In this document: piece after piece, positions 36,739 through 44,838 of the stretch
Numbering within the stretch: position 1 is the stretch's first letter
How the letters are laid out: each line of letters starts with the position of its first letter
Source of the DNA: Paraburkholderia caribensis
Lineage (GTDB): Bacteria > Pseudomonadota > Gammaproteobacteria > Burkholderiales > Burkholderiaceae
Assembly: GCF_002902945.1 (NCBI RefSeq)
Contig: NZ_CP026101.1
Span: 3,224,001 to 3,288,000 of the forward strand
Length of the DNA: 64,000 nucleotides
Reading direction: 5' to 3'
The notes under the pieces: generated by a model
Told to the model about the DNA's origin: nothing
The model's input: the letters and a program-made list of their open reading frames with translations, nothing else
The model's database searches: none
Position numbers and translations under genes: made by a program

Positions 36739-38028
36739 ATGAGGAAAATGCGGTGGGTGGTGATCTTGCTGTGCTTTCTCGCTATCGCGGTGAACTACAT
36801 CGACCGCGCGAACCTGGCCGTCGCCGCGCCTGAAATCCAGAAGGCGCTCGGCATCGGACCCGCGCAGATGGGCTTCATCCTGAGCGGCTTTTTCTGGACT
36901 TACGCGCTGATGCAGATGCCGTTCGGCTGGTTTGTCGATCGCGTCGGTGCGCGCATCGCGTTGCCGCTCGCGGTCGGCTGGTGGTCGTTGTTCACGGCGG
37001 CGACGGCGGGCGCGAGCAGCGTCGCGGGGATGTTCGGCTGCCGGCTCATGCTCGGCGTCGGCGAAGCGGGCGCGTATCCGTCGTGCGCGAAGCTCGTCAG
37101 CCAGTGGTTCAAGCCGTCGCAGCGCGCGCTCGCGACGAGCATCTTCGATAGCGGCTCGCGCGTCGGCTCGGCGCTGTCGATACCCGTCGTCGCGCTGATC
37201 ATCGGCACGCTTGGCTGGAAGGCGTCGTTCGTCGTCACGGGGATCATCGGCGCGGTGTGGATTCTGGGCTGGCTCGCGATCTACCGCAGCCCGGCGCATG
37301 GCGACATGACGGGCGAACACGACGTCGTGCCCGATACCCGCGCCGCGCGCGCCGCCGACAAGGTCACGTGGGCGTCGCTGTTCCGCCATCGCACGCTGTG
37401 GGGCATGATGCTCGGCTTCTTTTGCCTGAACTTCGTGATCTATTTCTTCATCACGTGGTTTCCGAGCTATCTCGTGCAGACGCGCGGCTTTTCGCTGAAA
37501 TCGCTCGGCACGCTCGGCATGATTCCCGCGCTGATGTCGATTCCGGGCGGCTGGATCGGCGGGCTGGTGTCGGATGCGCTGTTCCGGCGCGGCTGGAGCC
37601 TCACGGCCGCGCGCAAGACGTGCATGGTCGGCGGCATGCTGCTGTCGTCAGTGATCACGCTGTCGGCGTTCACGTCGAATGTTTATCTGATGCTCGCGTT
37701 CTTCGGCATTGCGTACGGCAGCCTCGCGTTCGCCGCCGCCAGCATCTGGTCGCTGCCCGCCGACGTCGCGCCCACGCCGCGTCACGTCGCGTCGATCAGC
37801 GGTATCCAGAATTTCGCGTCGAACCTGGCGGGGATCGTCATCACCACGTTCACGGGCATCATGGTCGCGTTGACCAAAGGCTCGTTCACGATTCCGCTGG
37901 TCGTCGCGGGTGGCTTCTGCTTTCTGGGCGCGTTCAGCTATCTTGTGATCGTCGGCCGCATCGAACCGCTGCCCGCCGATCCCGAGCGCCCCTACGTGCC
38001 GGAAGGCGCGCAACGCTCGCACGTTTGA
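36739..38028 (+). CDS. MFS transporter of the anion:cation symporter family (sugar acid uptake)
   Basis: The 429-residue carrier has 12 membrane segments. The NYIDRANLAVAAPEIQ motif in helix 1 and the loop WFVDRVGARIALPLAVGWW are hallmarks of the glucarate/galactarate/hexuronate transporter family (GudP, GarP, ExuT). A GGAGGAG site stands 8 nt before the ATG. It is followed after 22 bp by a galactarate/altronate-type dehydratase, so import of a hexarate or hexonate is the natural inference. Confidence 0.88.
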   Translation: MRKMRWVVILLCFLAIAVNYIDRANLAVAAPEIQKALGIGPAQMGFILSGFFWTYALMQMPFGWFVDRVGARIALPLAVGWWSLFTAATAGASSVAGMFGCRLMLGVGEAGAYPSCAKLVSQWFKPSQRALATSIFDSGSRVGSALSIPVVALIIGTLGWKASFVVTGIIGAVWILGWLAIYRSPAHGDMTGEHDVVPDTRAARAADKVTWASLFRHRTLWGMMLGFFCLNFVIYFFITWFPSYLVQTRGFSLKSLGTLGMIPALMSIPGGWIGGLVSDALFRRGWSLTAARKTCMVGGMLLSSVITLSAFTSNVYLMLAFFGIAYGSLAFAAASIWSLPADVAPTPRHVASISGIQNFASNLAGIVITTFTGIMVALTKGSFTIPLVVAGGFCFLGAFSYLVIVGRIEPLPADPERPYVPEGAQRSHV

Positions 38029-38050
38029 TCTTTCAATAAGGCACCGAATC

Positions 38051-39595
38051 ATGTCGACAGCCATCGCCGCGCACGCCGCCATCCGTCTTCATCCAAACGA
38101 CGACGTGATCATCGCGACGCGCCAGCTCGTATCGGGCACACGCATCGAATCCGAGGACCTGGTGGTGACGGGTCTGATTCCGCCTGGCCACAAGATCGCG
38201 ACGCGCGCGATCGCGAAGGGCGAGCCCGTCAAGCGCTACAACCAGATCATCGGTGTCGCGCGCGACGCGATCGCACGCGGTCAGCATGTGCACACGCACA
38301 ACCTGAGCATGGCCGAATTCGCCCGCGATCACGAATTCGGCGTCGACACGCATCCGACTGCCGCGGCCCGCGAGCCGGCGCATTTCATGGGCATCCGTCG
38401 CGCGGAGGGCCGCGTCGCGACGCGCAACTACATCGGCATTCTGACGAGCGTGAACTGTTCGGCAACCGTCGCGCGCGCGATCGCCGATCATTTCCGGCGC
38501 GACGTGCATCCGGAAGAACTCGCGGCTTTCCCGAACGTCGACGGTGTGATCGCGTTGACACATGGACTTGGCTGCGGCGTCGATCTGCGCGGCGAAGGCA
38601 TGGCGATCCTGCAGCGCACGCTCGCGGGCTACGCGGCGCATGCGAACTTCGCTTCCGTGCTGTTCGTCGGGCTGGGCTGCGAGACGAACCAGATTGGCGG
38701 CGTGCTCGAATCGGGCGGTCTCGCCGACAACACCGCGCAACTGCGCAGCTTCACGATTCAGGACAGCGGCGGCACGCGCAAGACCATCGAGCGCGGCATC
38801 GCGATGGTGCGCGACATGCTCGCCGATGCAAACCGCGCGGTGCGAGAAAAGGTGAGCGCGTCGCATCTGACGGTCGGCTTGCAGTGCGGCGGCTCGGATG
38901 GCTATTCGGGCATCTCGGCGAATCCGGCGCTGGGCGCGGCCGTCGACCGGCTCGTGCAGCATGGCGGCACGGCGATACTGTCGGAGACGCCCGAAGTCTA
39001 CGGCGCCGAGCATCTGCTCACGCGCCGCGCGGTAAGCCGCGAAGTCGGCGAGAAGCTGCTGGCGCGCATCGCGTGGTGGCAGGACTACTGCGCGCGCAAC
39101 GGCGCGGCGCTCGACAACAATCCGTCGGCGGGTAACAAGGTCGGCGGCTTGACGACTATCCTCGAAAAGTCGCTCGGCGCGGTGGCGAAGGGCGGCACGA
39201 CCAATCTCGTCGATGTGTACGAGTACGCGCAGCCGATTCACGCGAAGGGTTTCGTGTTCATGGATTCGCCCGGCTACGACCCGATGTCCGCGACGGGCCA
39301 GGTCGCGTCGGGCGCGAACCTGATCTGCTTCACCACCGGGCGCGGCTCCGCTTATGGCTGCGCGCCGTCGCCCTCGTTGAAGCTCGCGACGAACACCGCG
39401 CTGTGGGAACGCCAGGAAGAAGACATCGACATCAACTGCGGCGGCGTGATCGACGGCACGACCTCCATCGATCAGCTCGGCGCGGACATCTTTCAGATGA
39501 TGCTCGACTGCGCGTCAGGTACGCGCTCGAAAAGCGAACTGCACGGCTATGGACAGAACGAGTTCGTGCCGTGGCAAGTCGGCGTGGTGACCTGA
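38051..39595 (+). CDS. UxaA/GarD family sugar-acid dehydratase (galactarate or altronate)
   Basis: The 514-residue enzyme has the SAF domain at the N-terminus (NDDVIIATRQLVSGTRI, residues 15-90) and the large dehydratase domain (MGIRRAEGRVATRNYIGILTSVNCSA, then GLGCGVDLRGEG and VGLQCGGSDGYSGISANPALG). Members dehydrate galactarate (GarD, about 523 aa) or altronate (UxaA, about 495 aa) to a 2-keto-3-deoxy acid using iron. The length sits between the two. The upstream GarP/GudP-like transporter favours galactarate, but this is not certain. Confidence 0.87.
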   Translation: MSTAIAAHAAIRLHPNDDVIIATRQLVSGTRIESEDLVVTGLIPPGHKIATRAIAKGEPVKRYNQIIGVARDAIARGQHVHTHNLSMAEFARDHEFGVDTHPTAAAREPAHFMGIRRAEGRVATRNYIGILTSVNCSATVARAIADHFRRDVHPEELAAFPNVDGVIALTHGLGCGVDLRGEGMAILQRTLAGYAAHANFASVLFVGLGCETNQIGGVLESGGLADNTAQLRSFTIQDSGGTRKTIERGIAMVRDMLADANRAVREKVSASHLTVGLQCGGSDGYSGISANPALGAAVDRLVQHGGTAILSETPEVYGAEHLLTRRAVSREVGEKLLARIAWWQDYCARNGAALDNNPSAGNKVGGLTTILEKSLGAVAKGGTTNLVDVYEYAQPIHAKGFVFMDSPGYDPMSATGQVASGANLICFTTGRGSAYGCAPSPSLKLATNTALWERQEEDIDINCGGVIDGTTSIDQLGADIFQMMLDCASGTRSKSELHGYGQNEFVPWQVGVVT

Positions 39596-39617
39596 GCGCG
39601 GACTGACGGGACTGACG

Positions 39618-39830
39618 TCATGCGGCGGCAGGCGCGCCGAGCGGCGGGGTGCCGTCGTGGAACATGGACTTCAGTTGCGCGCGCAGTTCGGGCGAGTCGC
39701 TGTGCTTGTGCGCCTGCATCGCATGCGCGACGGCGGCTTCGAGCAGTTCGCTTTCCGAATCTGCGCACAGGGCGACCGTGCAGTTGATGTCGCTCGGGCA
39801 TTCGCGGCAATCGATGTATTTGCGGCCCAT
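39618..39830 (-). CDS. DUF1059 family small protein
   Basis: The 70-residue protein carries the DUF1059 pattern: an early CRECPSDINCTVAL with paired cysteines, then SESELLEAAVAHAMQAHKHSDSPELRAQLKSM. Cysteines and histidines suggest metal binding, but no function is known. It converges with the dehydratase gene 22 bp away. Confidence 0.85.
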   Translation of the reverse strand: MGRKYIDCRECPSDINCTVALCADSESELLEAAVAHAMQAHKHSDSPELRAQLKSMFHDGTPPLGAPAAA

Positions 39831-40101
39831 GACAGACTCCTCAGATCAAAGTGACCGCGCGCAACGCGTGCGTCGGCGTCGCCCCGGCGTCTTTGACGCG
39901 AGGCTTCGGGCAGCGGCGAAAAATGCGTGAGTCGTGCGCGGCGGGGCGGCGCGGCGTGCGCCGGCAAGGAAGGTGCGTGAGAAAAGTATAGGTCGCGCTG
40001 TGTGTCTGCCTGCACCGGGTTTGCCCCGCTTCCAGGCGGGTGGGACAATACCGGCCTTCGCGCCGAGCGCATGTCACCGCCATTCACGTCACTTTCCACC
40101 G

Positions 40102-41370
40102 ATGCCGAATTCGTCCGATCACCCCACGCATCACGCCCGCGTTGCCGTCATCGGCGGCGGCCCTGCGGGGCTGATGGCCGCCGAAGCGCTGGCGCGCGGC
40201 GGCGCGCGCGTCGACGTGTATGACGCGATGCCGTCCGTCGGACGCAAGTTTCTGATGGCGGGCAAAGGCGGTATGAACATCACGCACTCCGAGCCGATCG
40301 AGCCGTTTCTCGGCCGCTACGGCAAGCGCCGCGCCGACATCGCGCCGTTGCTCGATGTGTTCGGCCCGCACGCGCTGCGCGCGTGGCTTGATGAACTGGG
40401 CGTCGCGACCTTCGTCGGCAGCTCGGGCCGCGTGTTTCCGACTGACATGAAAGCGGCGCCGATGCTGCGCGCGTGGCTGCATCGGTTGCGGGAAGCGGGC
40501 GTGCAATTTCACATGCGGCATAAATGGATCGGCTGGCTTGCGCCCGCTTCGTCCGGCATGCACGGCTTGCGCTTCGCGACGCCCGACGGCGAGCGCGAAG
40601 TGAGCGTCGATGCCGTTGTGTTCGCACTGGGCGGCGGCAGCTGGGCGCGGCTCGGCTCCGATGCCGCGTGGGTCACGTTGATGCAGCAACGCGAGATTCC
40701 CGTCGCGCCGCTCTTGCCAGCGAACTGCGGCTTCGACGCGAACTGGACCGGGTACTTCCGCGAACGCTACGCGGGCCAGCCGGTGAAGCCGGTTTCGATC
40801 GCCGTCGAAAGCGTGGACGGCACGGTCCAGCATCGACAAGGTGAGTTCGTCGTGACCTCGACGGGGATCGAAGGGAGCCTCGTGTATGCGCTGTCTTCAG
40901 TGATTCGCGACCGCCTGCTTGCCGATGGCGAAGCGACGATAACGCTCGATCTCGCGCCGGGCCTGAGCGCGCAGCGCGTGATCGACGAAGTGACGCGGCC
41001 GCGCGGCTCGCGTTCGATGTCGAGTCATTTGCATAGCCGTATCGGCATTACGGGCGTGAAGCTCGGCTTGCTGCACGAGTGTCTGTCGAAGGAAGACTTC
41101 GCCGATGCCGCGAAGCTCGCGCAAGCCATCAAGTCATTGCCGCTGCGGCTGACTCACGCACGGCCCATCGACGAAGCGATCAGCAGTGCGGGCGGCATTC
41201 CCTTCGAAGCGCTCGATGACGCGTTGATGCTCCGCCAACTGCCCGGCGCGTTCTGCGCGGGCGAGATGCTCGACTGGGAAGCGCCGACGGGCGGCTATCT
41301 GTTGACTGCGTGCTTCGCCAGCGGCCTTGTCGCTGGACAAGGCGCGCTGGCTTATATCGTTCGGCGCTAG
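40102..41370 (+). CDS. BaiN/HI0933-like NAD(P)/FAD-dependent flavoprotein
   Basis: This 422-residue flavoprotein has the dinucleotide motif VAVIGGGPAGLMAAEALARGG at the N-terminus. The diagnostic KFLMAGKGGMNITHSEP follows around residues 52-70, then a GRVFPTDMKAAPML block and the C-terminal PTGGYLLTACFASG that closes the FAD site. The closest group is the betaproteobacterial TIGR03862-type subset of HI0933-like proteins. The ATG of MPNSSDHPTHHARVAVIGG is chosen. Substrate unknown. Confidence 0.88.
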   Translation: MPNSSDHPTHHARVAVIGGGPAGLMAAEALARGGARVDVYDAMPSVGRKFLMAGKGGMNITHSEPIEPFLGRYGKRRADIAPLLDVFGPHALRAWLDELGVATFVGSSGRVFPTDMKAAPMLRAWLHRLREAGVQFHMRHKWIGWLAPASSGMHGLRFATPDGEREVSVDAVVFALGGGSWARLGSDAAWVTLMQQREIPVAPLLPANCGFDANWTGYFRERYAGQPVKPVSIAVESVDGTVQHRQGEFVVTSTGIEGSLVYALSSVIRDRLLADGEATITLDLAPGLSAQRVIDEVTRPRGSRSMSSHLHSRIGITGVKLGLLHECLSKEDFADAAKLAQAIKSLPLRLTHARPIDEAISSAGGIPFEALDDALMLRQLPGAFCAGEMLDWEAPTGGYLLTACFASGLVAGQGALAYIVRR

Positions 41371-41395
41371 ATCGCCGGATCACCAGATCACAAGG

Positions 41396-42541
41396 TCACG
41401 GCTTCGTTGCGGCTCTTTTGGCCTTGAGCCGCCACAACGACGTGACTTCGGCTTTACGCGCGGCGTGCAGCGGATCGGCGGCGTCCGTTGCTTTCGGATG
41501 ACGCGGCTTGATGTCCTCGCGTCCCGCGACGACCAGACCCGCGTTGTCGATTGCACTCAGCAGCCAGTCGCGCGTGCGCATGCCCAGATGTTCCGCGAAG
41601 TCCGACAGGATCAGCCAGCCCTCGCCGCCCGGTGAAAGATGAGCGCTGAGTCCGTTCAGAAAGCCAAGCAGCATCCGGCTTTCGTAGTCGTACACGGCAT
41701 TCTCGACGGGCGACGCCGGACGCGCCGGCACCCACGGCGGATTGCAGACGACCAGCGGTGCGCGGCCTTCGGGGAACAGATCGGCCGCGATCACCTCGAC
41801 CTGGCTGTCGTAGCCGAGCCGCGTCAGGTTCTCTTTTGCACAAGCGAGCGCGCGTGGGTCCTGATCGGTCGCGACGATACGCTTGACGCCCCGCTTCGCG
41901 AGCACCGCCGACAGCACGCCCGTGCCGACACCGATATCGAACGCCTTTTCGACGGAAGGCAATGGCGTTCGCGCGACCAGATCGACATATTCGCCGCGCA
42001 CGGGCGAAAACACGCCGTAGTACGGATGGATGCGCTCCTGCAAAGCGGGAATCTCGACGCCCTTCTTGCGCCACTCGTGCGCGCCGATCATACCCAGCAG
42101 TTCGCGCAACGAGACCACGGACGGTTCCTGCGCAGGCGGGCCGTAGACTTCTTCGCAGGCCTGCTGGACATTCGGCGCGCGGCGCAATGGAATGGTGTAG
42201 TCGGCTTCGAGCGGAATCAGCAGCATGCCGAGCGTGCGCGCGCGTTGCGACTGCGCTTGCCGGTGCAGGTTGAAGGCGTCGAGCGGGGTTTCAGCAACCT
42301 GTTTTCGCGGCTTGCGTTCGAGCCGGCGGGTCATCGCTTGCAGCAACTGACGCGCGTTCTGGAAGTCGCCGCGCCAGAGCAGCGCCGTGCCCTCGCAGGC
42401 GAGGCGATAGGCGGCGTCGGCCGTCGTGCGGTCGTCGGCGATCACGACGCGCTTCGCGGGCGGAACGGCGGCTTCCGAGCGCCAGCGCGCGGATTGCGGG
42501 CCGTCGGCTTCGGGCCAGGTCAGGGTGGGGAAGTTGGTCAT
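41396..42541 (-). CDS. class I SAM-dependent methyltransferase, PrmC/RlmG-like
   Basis: This 381-residue protein has an N-terminal region of about 180 residues without a clear motif. A Rossmann domain follows: motif I AFDIGVGTGVLSAVLAKRG, acidic VATDQDPRAL, and the catalytic VVCNPPWVPARP, NPPW being the N6-adenine/N5-glutamine type signature. The C-terminus is lysine-rich. This fits methylation of a base or glutamine, perhaps in rRNA. It converges with the flavoprotein gene. Confidence 0.82.
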   Translation of the reverse strand: MTNFPTLTWPEADGPQSARWRSEAAVPPAKRVVIADDRTTADAAYRLACEGTALLWRGDFQNARQLLQAMTRRLERKPRKQVAETPLDAFNLHRQAQSQRARTLGMLLIPLEADYTIPLRRAPNVQQACEEVYGPPAQEPSVVSLRELLGMIGAHEWRKKGVEIPALQERIHPYYGVFSPVRGEYVDLVARTPLPSVEKAFDIGVGTGVLSAVLAKRGVKRIVATDQDPRALACAKENLTRLGYDSQVEVIAADLFPEGRAPLVVCNPPWVPARPASPVENAVYDYESRMLLGFLNGLSAHLSPGGEGWLILSDFAEHLGMRTRDWLLSAIDNAGLVVAGREDIKPRHPKATDAADPLHAARKAEVTSLWRLKAKRAATKP

Positions 42542-42644
42542 GTCCGTATTCTATTGAACCGTTGGGCCTCGTCGACATCGTGTCCGTTTTGGAGGGATGA
42601 GACGTTTGAGGACGACTGAACGGAGACTGTGGAGTGGACCAAAG

Positions 42645-42683
42645 AAAAACGGGTTACACGGTATGCCCGTGTAACCCGTTTTT
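42645..42683. terminator. terminator after tRNA-Thr
   Basis: A perfect 17-bp stem (42645-42661 with 42667-42683) with a 5-nt loop carries A/T runs on both sides. It begins 7 bp beyond the 3' end of the tRNA gene and blocks read-through into the methyltransferase gene. Confidence 0.9.
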
Positions 42684-42689
42684 TGATAC

Positions 42690-42765
42690 TGGTGCCGGCT
42701 GCAGGACTCGAACCCGCCACCTCATGATTACAAGTCAAGCGCTCTACCTGATGAGCTAAGCCGGC
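42690..42765 (-). tRNA. tRNA-Thr (anticodon UGU)
   Basis: The 76-nt cloverleaf has acceptor arm GCCGGCT/AGCCGGC, D stem GCTC/GAGC, anticodon loop CTTGTAA with anticodon TGT at 34-36, T arm GCGGG-TTCGAGT-CCTGC and an encoded CCA. The anticodon stem (CTTGA/TCATG) has a U28-U42 mismatch. It lies 26 bp after the sspB stop on the same strand, so it may be processed from the sspAB transcript or have a promoter inside sspB. Confidence 0.95.
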
Positions 42766-42791
42766 GTAAGACTTGAGACCGCGATTCTACT

Positions 42792-43277
42792 TCATTTCAC
42801 GACTTTGAGGTGGCCTCTTCCGCCACCTTTCGATCCATCGTCGTCGGGACGCGGATCTTCATCGGTTTCGCTGACTTTCTCAGCAGCCGCAGCCTGTGGC
42901 GCCGCTTCCGGCGCTTCGGCTATCACGGCTTCTTCGTCCTCGGAGTCCGTCGCCTCGCCGCCCGCCGATTCGACCGGGAACGCCATGCCCTGCCCGTTCT
43001 CGCGCGCGTAAATGGCGAGCACGTTGGCAACGGGCACCTCGATCTTGTGCGACTTGCCCGAGAACCGCGCGTTGAACTCGATCCATTCGTTGCCCATCTG
43101 CAGCTGGCTGGTCGCCTCGAAGCTGATGTTCAACACGATCTCGTTGTCGCGCACGAACTGGCGCGGCACCCGCGTCTGGTTGTCGACACGCACCGCGATA
43201 TGCGGCGTATAGCCGTTATCGGTACACCATTCGTACAGCGCGCGCAGCAGGTACGGCTTCGTGGAAATCTCTTGCAT
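42792..43277 (-). CDS. sspB: ClpXP specificity-enhancing factor SspB
   Basis: The 161-residue adaptor tethers ssrA-tagged proteins to ClpXP. The substrate-binding domain opens STKPYLLRALYEWCTDNGYTPHIAV and includes FNARFSGKSHKIEVPVANVLAIYARENGQGM. A long acidic, alanine-rich linker follows (about residues 105-150). The last residues RGHLKVVK match the ClpX-docking XB peptide. The start MQEISTKPYLL is chosen; an upstream extension has no homology. It follows sspA after 75 bp. Confidence 0.94.
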   Translation of the reverse strand: MQEISTKPYLLRALYEWCTDNGYTPHIAVRVDNQTRVPRQFVRDNEIVLNISFEATSQLQMGNEWIEFNARFSGKSHKIEVPVANVLAIYARENGQGMAFPVESAGGEATDSEDEEAVIAEAPEAAPQAAAAEKVSETDEDPRPDDDGSKGGGRGHLKVVK

Positions 43278-43352
43278 CAACGGTCCTTTTGCCGGGCAGG
43301 CGCGCGAACCGCAATGGAACGCCGCGCGCCACACCCGATGCCAATCTCAAAC

Positions 43353-43964
43353 TCAGCGGCGCATCACCTTTTCCGACGGCGTCAGCGCTTCGATATAGGC
43401 CGGACGGCTGAAAATACGCTCGGCGTACTTCATCAGCGGCGCGGCGTTCTTCGACAGTTCGATGCCGTAGTGATCCAGACGCCACAACAGCGGCGCGATC
43501 GCGACATCGAGCATCGAGAATTCTTCGCCGAGCATGTACTTGTTCTTCAGGAAGATCGGTGCGAGCTGCGTCAGGCGGTCGCGAATAGCCAGGCGCGCCT
43601 TTTCGTGGTTCTTCTCAGCCGCCTTGCCCTTCTCGTTTTCGAGCGTGCCGACGTGGACGAACAGCTCTTTCTCGAAATTGAGCAGGAACAGACGCGCGCG
43701 AGCACGCTGGACGGGATCGGCGGGCATCAGTTGCGGATGCGGGAAGCGTTCGTCGATGTACTCGTTGATGATGTTCGATTCGTACAGGATCAGATCCCGT
43801 TCGACGAGAATCGGCACCTGACCATACGGATTCATCACGGCGATGTCTTCCGGTTTGTTGAACAGGTCGACGTCGCGGATTTCGAAGTCCATGCCCTTTT
43901 CGAACAACACCAGCCGGCAGCGCTGGGAGAACGGGCAAGTAGTGCCGGAATACAGAACCATCAT
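43353..43964 (-). CDS. sspA: stringent starvation protein A
   Basis: The 203-residue glutathione S-transferase-fold protein associates with RNA polymerase and affects starvation and acid-stress gene expression. An N-terminal thioredoxin-like domain (LYSGTTCPFSQRCRLVLFEKGMDFEI) is followed by NPYGQVPILVERDLILYESNIINEYIDERFPHP and the all-alpha C-terminal domain. It sits between petC and sspB, a conserved betaproteobacterial order. Confidence 0.94.
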   Translation of the reverse strand: MMVLYSGTTCPFSQRCRLVLFEKGMDFEIRDVDLFNKPEDIAVMNPYGQVPILVERDLILYESNIINEYIDERFPHPQLMPADPVQRARARLFLLNFEKELFVHVGTLENEKGKAAEKNHEKARLAIRDRLTQLAPIFLKNKYMLGEEFSMLDVAIAPLLWRLDHYGIELSKNAAPLMKYAERIFSRPAYIEALTPSEKVMRR

Positions 43965-43977
43965 GTTTGCGTTTCCT

Positions 43978-44040
43978 CAAAAAACTTAAAGGGCCAGCGA
44001 GCGGGAAAACCGTCATGCAGGTCTTCCCTTGCGCCGGCCC
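43978..44040 (-). terminator. probable terminator after the pet operon
   Basis: On the minus strand a 9-bp outer stem with one G-U pair (43991-43999 with 44032-44040) encloses an inner GGGAA/TTCCC stem and is followed by TTTAAG and a T run. It lies between petC and sspA and may end most pet transcripts. Confidence 0.55.
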
Positions 44041-44059
44041 CACACCCGTTACGGTGTGA

Positions 44060-44815
44060 CTATTTGATATCTTTCCAGTACGCGGCGTTCAGTCGCCAGG
44101 CGAAAAAGCTCAGAACGCCCAGGAACAGCAGCACCCACACGCCAAGCTGGCGACGGGTCTTCTGCGTCGGTTCGGACATCCATGACAGGTACGACACGAG
44201 GTCGGCCACAGCAGAATCATAATCTACCGGCGACATTGCCCCCGGCGTGACCTGCTGGTATCCCACGAATTTCTTGACCTTTTCCTTCGTGTGTTCGTCG
44301 ATTTCGTCTTCGAACTTCGCCGTTCTTTGCCCCTGAAGCTCCCACAGCACGTGAGGCATGCTCACGTTCTCGTACACCATATTGTTCCAGCCGGTCGGCC
44401 GTGTGTCGTCGCGGTAGAAACTGCGCAAATACGTATACAGCCAGTCGCGGTTTCTTGCCCGCGCTTCCACCGACAGATCGGGCGGCGTCGCACCGAACCA
44501 CGCTTTCGCGTCGTCGGGGCGCATGGCGACCGTCATCGTGTTACCGACTTTATCTGTCGTGAACAGCAGGTTTTTTTCAATTTCCTTCTGCGAAATACCG
44601 ATATCTTGCAATCGGCTGTAGCGCATCAGGTTCGCACTATGGCAATTCAGGCAGTAGTTTACAAACAATTGGGCGCCGTGCTGCAACGAAGCAATATTGT
44701 CCGCGTTGTCGGGCGCACGGTCGAGCGGGAATTCGCCTTCCGCGCGAACGGACGCCGCGGATAGCGCCAGCACGGTTGCACCGAGCAGCGCGAGCGTCGA
44801 AAGCAGTTTTCTCAT
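44060..44815 (-). CDS. petC: ubiquinol-cytochrome c reductase, cytochrome c1
   Basis: The 251-residue subunit passes electrons from the Rieske centre to soluble cytochrome c. A signal peptide (MRKLLSTLALLGATVLALSAASVRA) leads into the heme c site CLNCH (about residues 54-58). A distal methionine in the TVAMRPDDAKAWFG region is the likely second axial ligand. A C-terminal anchor helix (GVWVLLFLGVLSFFAWRL) follows. AGGAG precedes the ATG. It is the third gene of petABC. Confidence 0.95.
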   Translation of the reverse strand: MRKLLSTLALLGATVLALSAASVRAEGEFPLDRAPDNADNIASLQHGAQLFVNYCLNCHSANLMRYSRLQDIGISQKEIEKNLLFTTDKVGNTMTVAMRPDDAKAWFGATPPDLSVEARARNRDWLYTYLRSFYRDDTRPTGWNNMVYENVSMPHVLWELQGQRTAKFEDEIDEHTKEKVKKFVGYQQVTPGAMSPVDYDSAVADLVSYLSWMSEPTQKTRRQLGVWVLLFLGVLSFFAWRLNAAYWKDIK

Positions 44816-44838
44816 TTTCGTTTTCTCCTGGCTCGCGG

